From: Chryseobacterium sp. ON_d1
GTDB taxonomy: Bacteria; Bacteroidota; Bacteroidia; Flavobacteriales; Weeksellaceae
Assembly (NCBI RefSeq): GCF_006829085.1
Contig: NZ_BJTC01000005.1
Coordinates: forward strand, 124,001-188,000
Reading direction: 5' to 3'
DNA: 64,000 nt
Shown here piece by piece: positions 58,999 to 64,000 of the stretch. The notes beneath the pieces were generated by a model that had not been told where the DNA came from, made no database searches, and worked only from the letters and a program-made list of their open reading frames with translations. A program made the translations under genes and the position numbers. The number at the start of each line of letters is the position of its first letter. Within the stretch, counting starts at the first letter, position 1.

Positions 58999-61893
58999 AT
59001 GAAGTTGAAATGTACAGTGTTTATGCTGCTCATGATAACCTGTTGGGTTTATGGGCAGAAAAAGCCTTTGGACCATTCTGTTTACGACAGTTGGCAAAAT
59101 TTAGGTACAAGAAAAATCTCAAATGATGGAAAATGGGTTGCCTATTCTGTAGATGCTCAGGAAGGAAATTCAACCCTTTCTTTATATTCTGTTAAAAATA
59201 AAGCCTCGAAGAAATTTGACAGAGCCACAAAACTGGATTTTACAAATGATTCCAGGTTTGCTGTTTTTCAGATCCGTCCGCAATATAAAGACATAAAGGC
59301 GGTAAAAGATAAAAAGCTTAAAAAAAATAAGTTAACGAAAGACAGTCTTGCCATTGTAGATTTTTTAAATGATAAAACAGAGAAGATTCCTAATGTAAAA
59401 TCATTTAAAATTCCTGAAAAAGCAGGTTCTTATGTTGCTTATCTGCTGGAAAATCTAAAGGATAAATCCTCGGATGATGCTTCTGAAAAAGAAGATAGTG
59501 ATGAAAGTAAGGATGAAGATAAAAATGTAAAACCATTGCAGCTGGTAGTAAGAAATCTTTTAGATGGGAAAATTACAGAATATGATAACGTAATCCGTTA
59601 TGAGTTCAGTAAGAACGGGAAACAGCTGGTTTTTGTAACTAAAAAGCCAGACGAGAAAAAAGATAAAAAAGAAGGGAAAGACCCAGCAGATGAAAAGGCT
59701 GCTGACAAAAAAGATACAGACAAATCAAAGCCAAAGAAATATGCATTTCAAACGGTACAGGTAGTAGACCTGCAAACAGGGACTGTCAATAAGATTTCAG
59801 AGATGGAAGGTGATTTTTCACAATTGGCTTTTGATGAAGAAGGAAATCAATTGGCTTATGTAGGAACTCCTTCTGCACAGAATGATCTGGTGAAACTATA
59901 TCAGCTGTATTACTTTAATTTTAAAGGAAATAAAAAAGAAATTATAACCAATGAAAATGCACAGATGAAGAAAAATTGGGTAATTTCTGAAAACAGACTG
60001 CCTTTGTTCAGTAAAAACGGGAAACAGCTGTATTTTGGGGTTGCTCCAAAGCCTGTCGCCAAAGATACTGCTATGATTGCAAACGATCATGCAGTGGTAG
60101 ACATCTGGAATTATAAGGATGATTATCTGCAGACAGTACAGTTAAAGGAATTGAAAAATGATCTGAAAAAATCTTATGCTGCTGTAATGCAGACCGAAAA
60201 ACCGGACATCTTCAGTAATATTGATGGGGAAGACCTGGATACTTTAAGATGGGTCAACGAGGGAAATGCTGAATTTACATTGGGGATTACCAGTATCAAC
60301 AACCGAATTCCTTCACAATGGGAAGGTGCTACAAAGAAAACCTATTTCCTGATCGATAATAAAACGGGAGACAGAACCGAAATTATTAAAAATCTTAATG
60401 GAGCTGCTGCAGTATCTCCGCTTGGCCAATTTGTAGTGATTTTTGACAGGGAAAAAGGGCAGTGGCTGAGTTATAATGTAAAAACAAAACAAATGCTCCC
60501 GCTGAGTACAGGCTTACCTGTTTCCTTTGTGGATGAAGAATTTGATATGCCGGATTTTCCAAATTCTTATGGCATCGCATCATGGACAGATAAAGATGAA
60601 TCTGTTATTATAAGAGACCGCTACGATCTATGGGAATTTTTTCTGAATGGTTCAAAAAAGCCAAGGAATGTCACGAATGGATTCGGACGCAAACATAAAA
60701 TAACATTTGATACATACGATCTGGATAAGGATATTAAAAGTCTGAACCGAAAATCTTCTATCTATTTATCAGCATTTGATAATACATCTAAGGCCAATGG
60801 GATCTTCAAAACAACCATTCAGTCAGGTTCTGATCCTGTGAAAATTCAGATGGAAAATGTCTGGGGATACCGAAGTCTTCAAAAAGCAAAAAATGCAGAA
60901 GAATATATTTTAGTAAAAGAATCATACACAGATTCCCCCAATATTTTTGTGACATCTGATTTCTCAGAGCAGCAGAAGCTGAGCAATACCAATCCACAGC
61001 AAAGCCAATATAACTGGGGTACGGATGAGCTGGTACACTGGACAACACCAAAAGGGAATACTTCTACAGGAATTCTGTACAAACCGGAAGGTTTCGATCC
61101 AAATAAAAGATATCCGATGATTGTCTATTTCTATGAAAAGCTTTCGGACAATCTGAACCGTTATGTAGCACCGGCGCCAACCCCTTCAAGATTAAATATT
61201 TCTTATTTTGTGAGTAACGGATACCTGGTTTTCACTCCTGATATTTCTTATACAGATGGTTTCCCGGGAGAATCTGCAATGGAATACATTAATTCCGGAG
61301 TGGAAAAGCTCAAGCAAAATTCCTGGGTAGATGGTACTAAAATAGGAATTCAGGGGCAAAGCTGGGGAGGTTATCAGGTTGCCTATCTTATTGCTCATAC
61401 CAATATGTATGCGGCTGCATGGAGTGGAGCTCCTGTTGTCAACATGACTTCCGCATATGGAGGAATCCGATGGACTTCAGGAATGAACAGACAGTTTCAG
61501 TACGAAAAATCACAGAGCAGACTAGGAAAGAATCTATGGGAAGCTCCGGATCTTTATATTAAAAACTCACCGCTTTTTACCATTAATCAGGTGAAAACTC
61601 CGGTAGTTATCATGAGTAATGATAAAGATGGAGCAGTGCCATGGTATCAGGGAATCGAAATGTTCACCGCATTACGCCGTCTCGGAAAGCCAGTATGGCT
61701 TCTGAATTATAATGGGGATGATCACAACTTGATGAAACGCCAGAACAGAAAAGATATTCAAATCCGCGAACAGCAGTTTTTTGATTATTACCTGAAGGGG
61801 GCTAAAGCTCCGGTCTGGATGACAAAAGGTATTCCGGCCACCCAAAAAGGAAAAGATTGGGGATTTGAGCTGACAGATGATAAACCTAATTAA
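58999..61893 (+). CDS. S9-family prolyl oligopeptidase-like secreted peptidase
   Basis: The 964-residue protein has a signal peptide (about 1-19, VYGQ), an N-terminal beta-propeller (about 30-640) and a C-terminal alpha/beta-hydrolase domain (about 690-955). The catalytic triad is visible as Ser788 in GQSWGGYQ, Asp877 in NDKDGAVP and His909 in DDHN. S9 enzymes cleave short proline-containing peptides, in the periplasm here. It is longer than the typical ~700-residue S9 enzymes, partly due to two acidic/lysine-rich low-complexity insertions in the propeller (about 155-176 and 217-248). It is monocistronic with a very strong terminator. The substrate is unknown. Confidence 0.9.
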   Translation: MKLKCTVFMLLMITCWVYGQKKPLDHSVYDSWQNLGTRKISNDGKWVAYSVDAQEGNSTLSLYSVKNKASKKFDRATKLDFTNDSRFAVFQIRPQYKDIKAVKDKKLKKNKLTKDSLAIVDFLNDKTEKIPNVKSFKIPEKAGSYVAYLLENLKDKSSDDASEKEDSDESKDEDKNVKPLQLVVRNLLDGKITEYDNVIRYEFSKNGKQLVFVTKKPDEKKDKKEGKDPADEKAADKKDTDKSKPKKYAFQTVQVVDLQTGTVNKISEMEGDFSQLAFDEEGNQLAYVGTPSAQNDLVKLYQLYYFNFKGNKKEIITNENAQMKKNWVISENRLPLFSKNGKQLYFGVAPKPVAKDTAMIANDHAVVDIWNYKDDYLQTVQLKELKNDLKKSYAAVMQTEKPDIFSNIDGEDLDTLRWVNEGNAEFTLGITSINNRIPSQWEGATKKTYFLIDNKTGDRTEIIKNLNGAAAVSPLGQFVVIFDREKGQWLSYNVKTKQMLPLSTGLPVSFVDEEFDMPDFPNSYGIASWTDKDESVIIRDRYDLWEFFLNGSKKPRNVTNGFGRKHKITFDTYDLDKDIKSLNRKSSIYLSAFDNTSKANGIFKTTIQSGSDPVKIQMENVWGYRSLQKAKNAEEYILVKESYTDSPNIFVTSDFSEQQKLSNTNPQQSQYNWGTDELVHWTTPKGNTSTGILYKPEGFDPNKRYPMIVYFYEKLSDNLNRYVAPAPTPSRLNISYFVSNGYLVFTPDISYTDGFPGESAMEYINSGVEKLKQNSWVDGTKIGIQGQSWGGYQVAYLIAHTNMYAAAWSGAPVVNMTSAYGGIRWTSGMNRQFQYEKSQSRLGKNLWEAPDLYIKNSPLFTINQVKTPVVIMSNDKDGAVPWYQGIEMFTALRRLGKPVWLLNYNGDDHNLMKRQNRKDIQIREQQFFDYYLKGAKAPVWMTKGIPATQKGKDWGFELTDDKPN

Positions 61894-61894
61894 T

Positions 61895-61935
61895 AAAAAC
61901 CCCGGGCGGAGCCAAAGGCTCCGCCCGGGGTTTTT
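61895..61935 (+). terminator. Strong GC-rich terminator after the S9 peptidase
   Basis: A perfect 19-bp stem with core CCCCGGGCGGAGCC, an AAA loop and flanking A and T tracts, starting one base after the stop codon. It is the longest perfect hairpin in the window and unusually GC-rich for this genome. The A/T flanks make it bidirectional in principle. Confidence 0.95.
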
Positions 61936-62039
61936 ATTAGAAAATACATCACAAAAGATAAACTGACACAATGGCATTTTTTTTATGATGAGCCTGTTGA
62001 GCACTTTTATTATATTTACCGCCAATTATAAATAACAGT

Positions 62040-63473
62040 ATGGGAATCTTTGATTTTTTTAAGAAAAAAAATAACAGTCAGGAAAATGTAAGTACTCCGG
62101 TTCAGGAAATGGAAATGCCAGAGGAAAAAGTAGTAGAGGAAGTGGTGGAAGAAGTTGTGGAAACAATACCGGAAATTTCTTCACAGCCGGTAGAGGAGCT
62201 GAAAGTAAATGAAGAATATAAAAAAATCAGGATTTATAATGATTATATTGTGTATTCTATAGCGCTTCAGCTGAGAGGAGAATATACGCCTATTTCAGCT
62301 TTTGAAAAAGAAAACGGAGAAGTAGAAGGTTTTGCGTATATGGTGACAGAAGATGCTTATGCACTTTCTCCACAGCAGGTAATTTCCCAAATGGAAGAAA
62401 AGTTTGAAAGTGAGCTTCAGGAAGGTAAGATCCGATCTTATATGATCCTGTATCATTCTCAGTTTGATCATAACGGCAATCATAATCCGGCTATTCAGGA
62501 AGGGGAATTTAAAGGAATTTCACTTGCTTATCATTTCGCAGGTTCTGAGAAAGCCAAAACAGGACTGCCTTATATTTTCGAAAATCAAAATATTACTTAT
62601 AAAGGTTTTGCAGAGTTTTCTCATGAAGAAAATAATGAGATCATGAATCATCAATTGGTAGATGGTAAAGATTATTTCCCGAATACAGAAGGAATTGCAG
62701 CTCCTGAAATGACTAATGAAGCAGGAATTATCATTAGAAAATCCAATGTTCATAATCTTGTAAACACATGGAGCGGTATTTTTGGACATCAGAATTTTCA
62801 GACTAAAGATTACGGTCAGTATCTTAGCACAGTTTTAATGCAGTCTACGGTTTCTAATCCGAATGGAGAACGTAAAAACAAAACTGAATTTGAAGATGTC
62901 AGATTTAAAACCATTGTTACCGATGAACTGAGTACAATCATTCCGGAAGTGAAAACTGATTATTCTTTGGATTTTGAAACAAGATCAATCAGAGAATGGG
63001 AAAATGCACTGAACTTACAGGCAATCGTAGCAGGTCCGGCAAGAGATACTTTTGGAGTTTGGTTTTTCGCTACCGATTATGCTGAGAACAGAAATATCTA
63101 CATGACACAGCCGCATCAGAAGATAAATATCAGCGGAATTATTTTTATTCTGGATCTTCATACCAGTACTGATTTACCTGACGGTACTAAAATGAGTGAA
63201 GATTTCACAACCTATGCTCCAAGCCAGGATCTTCCTAATTATGCTTGTTTTGATTTTATTGGTCAGGTTATAGACTTTAAGGAAACAGAATTGCTTGAAG
63301 ACGGAAGTATTAAAGGGTATATCCTGAAACTGAAGTTGATTACAAATGAAGAAGATGAGGATTTCTTCACTATTGATGCTTTTGTAAATAAAGAAAACAT
63401 GAGATTTGAAACTCCAGCAAAAGGGATGAAAGTGACCGGAGCACTTCAGCTGCAGGGTAAAATTGCTGAATAA
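62040..63473 (+). CDS. Conserved-looking cytosolic protein of unknown function
   Basis: The 477-residue protein starts with a short hydrophobic-basic stretch (MGIFDFFKKKN), then an acidic glutamate/valine-rich region (about 22-58, with repeated EEVVEE), then a long globular part (about 65-477). The latter has repeated aromatic-rich segments such as KIRIYNDYIVYSIALQLRGEYTPISAF and SGIIFILDLHTSTDLPDGTKM. No signal peptide, membrane helix or known catalytic motif is evident, and I do not recognise the family. It is monocistronic: the S9 terminator precedes it and a hairpin at 63493-63524 follows. A role cannot be assigned. Confidence 0.7.
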   Translation: MGIFDFFKKKNNSQENVSTPVQEMEMPEEKVVEEVVEEVVETIPEISSQPVEELKVNEEYKKIRIYNDYIVYSIALQLRGEYTPISAFEKENGEVEGFAYMVTEDAYALSPQQVISQMEEKFESELQEGKIRSYMILYHSQFDHNGNHNPAIQEGEFKGISLAYHFAGSEKAKTGLPYIFENQNITYKGFAEFSHEENNEIMNHQLVDGKDYFPNTEGIAAPEMTNEAGIIIRKSNVHNLVNTWSGIFGHQNFQTKDYGQYLSTVLMQSTVSNPNGERKNKTEFEDVRFKTIVTDELSTIIPEVKTDYSLDFETRSIREWENALNLQAIVAGPARDTFGVWFFATDYAENRNIYMTQPHQKINISGIIFILDLHTSTDLPDGTKMSEDFTTYAPSQDLPNYACFDFIGQVIDFKETELLEDGSIKGYILKLKLITNEEDEDFFTIDAFVNKENMRFETPAKGMKVTGALQLQGKIAE

Positions 63474-63492
63474 TTTAAAAATATAAAATATC

Positions 63493-63524
63493 AAAGAGGT
63501 TGTTCTGTGGAATGACCTCTTTTT
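63493..63524 (+). terminator. Terminator after the 477-residue unknown protein
   Basis: Stem AAAGAGGT/ACCTCTTT with an inner TTC/GAA pairing, followed by TTTT. Confidence 0.85.
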
Positions 63525-63721
63525 ATTTTCTTATCCTTCATTTATTTAAACATAAAGAATAAGACTCAAAAGCTGATTATAAGAGAGCATCGCTGATGCA
63601 GCTTTGTGGTAAATGATGCGTTTGCTTAGTAAGAAGCAATGAAATTGATTCCGTACTTTGCTCTCTTAAAAATATTACAGCATACAGATGAAACCTTTAC
63701 GTTAAAAAAATCTTTATTTTA

Positions 63722-63753
63722 AAACAGAAAAAGGCAATCCGAAGACTGCCTTT
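63722..63753 (-). terminator. Terminator of recA
   Basis: On the minus strand AAAGGCAGTC pairs with GATTGCCTTT (one wobble) around a TTCG loop, with a T-rich tail. Confidence 0.9.
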
Positions 63754-63772
63754 TCTATATTTTTCTGAAAAA

Positions 63773-64000
63773 TTATTTGTTTTTCATTTCTTCCTTGATC
63801 TTACCTTCCAATTCTTCAGCAAGATCCGGGTTATCTCTTAAAACATCTTTTACAGCATCACGTCCCTGACCCAATTTAGTCTCTTCGTAGCTGAACCATG
63901 ATCCGCTTTTCTTCACAATTCCCATATCTACAGCAGTATCAAGAATTTCTCCTACTTTAGAAACTCCTTCGCCATACATGATATCGAATTCTGCCTGCTT
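63773..64000 (-). CDS. recA: RecA recombinase, C-terminal part (5' end outside window)
   Basis: Only the last ~75 residues are present; the gene continues beyond base 64000. The fragment reads [20 protein letters not shown], then [44 protein letters not shown], which is the RecA C-terminal domain with its SGSWFSY and GQGR-type motifs. RecA forms filaments on single-stranded DNA for homologous recombination and the SOS response. The stop codon at 63773-63775 and the terminator at 63722-63753 define the 3' end. The partial nature is due to the window edge, not truncation. Confidence 0.95.
   Translation of the reverse strand, partial: KQAEFDIMYGEGVSKVGEILDTAVDMGIVKKSGSWFSYEETKLGQGRDAVKDVLRDNPDLAEELEGKIKEEMKNK

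Noticed and set aside
1..64000. CRISPR array, prophage, insertion sequence or secondary-metabolite cluster
   Set aside because: No regularly spaced repeats, transposase, integrase, phage structural genes or biosynthetic megaenzymes were found in either strand.

Overview
The window looks like a piece of chromosome from a member of the Weeksellaceae (Flavobacteriia), most likely a Chryseobacterium. The evidence is the AT-rich sequence, TAnnTTTG-type -7 promoter boxes instead of sigma70 -10 boxes, a type IX secretion (T9SS) sorting domain, SusC/SusD pairs, the Bacteroidetes-type TamL lipoprotein, a fused CcoN-CcoO oxidase subunit, and secreted proteins beginning with the mature motif QVGINTPNPQG. 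No phage, insertion sequence, CRISPR array or rRNA operon was seen. There is one tRNA, tRNA-Gln(TTG).

Layout. 1-8.6 kb is mainly housekeeping: the tail of a T9SS-secreted protein, a DUF6702 protein, an ACP phosphodiesterase, radA, a YceI protein, pyrG, yidC and rnhB. 8.6-23.6 kb holds three consecutive susC-susD pairs. All three are preceded by C-poor, T/G-rich leaders, share a promoter of the form TTTG-N19-CAAATTTG, and end in near-identical ACCGCC-loop-GGCGGT terminators. No carbohydrate-active enzyme or regulator lies beside them. 23.6-34 kb carries argS, then a leftward operon tamB-tamL-yihY for outer-membrane assembly. 34-37.5 kb carries a compact cbb3 oxidase operon (ccoNO-ccoP), divergent from a small XRE regulator.

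38-50.5 kb is the most accessory-looking part. It has a propeller-type sensor kinase with a LuxR-type response regulator, three paralogous secreted proteins that share an N-terminal module but differ in their C-terminal domains, an amino-acid permease, an HdeD-like membrane protein, a TPR-LuxR membrane regulator, and a possible orphan small RNA. 50.6-64 kb returns to mixed housekeeping genes: tRNA-Gln, menE, arfB, a small outer-membrane protein, a Gre-factor-like protein, a deoxyhypusine-synthase homologue, an alkyltransferase-like protein lacking the acceptor cysteine, htpG, an S9 peptidase, an unknown cytosolic protein, and the 3' end of recA.

I found no complete, obviously new multi-gene system. 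The better leads are the shared susC promoter module, the modular secreted-protein family with its neighbouring regulators, the divergent ccoNO/XRE control region, the ccoP terminator with a 64-nt loop, the orphan promoter-terminator pair near 46.8 kb, and the outer-membrane-protein tail remnant in front of the deoxyhypusine-synthase homologue.
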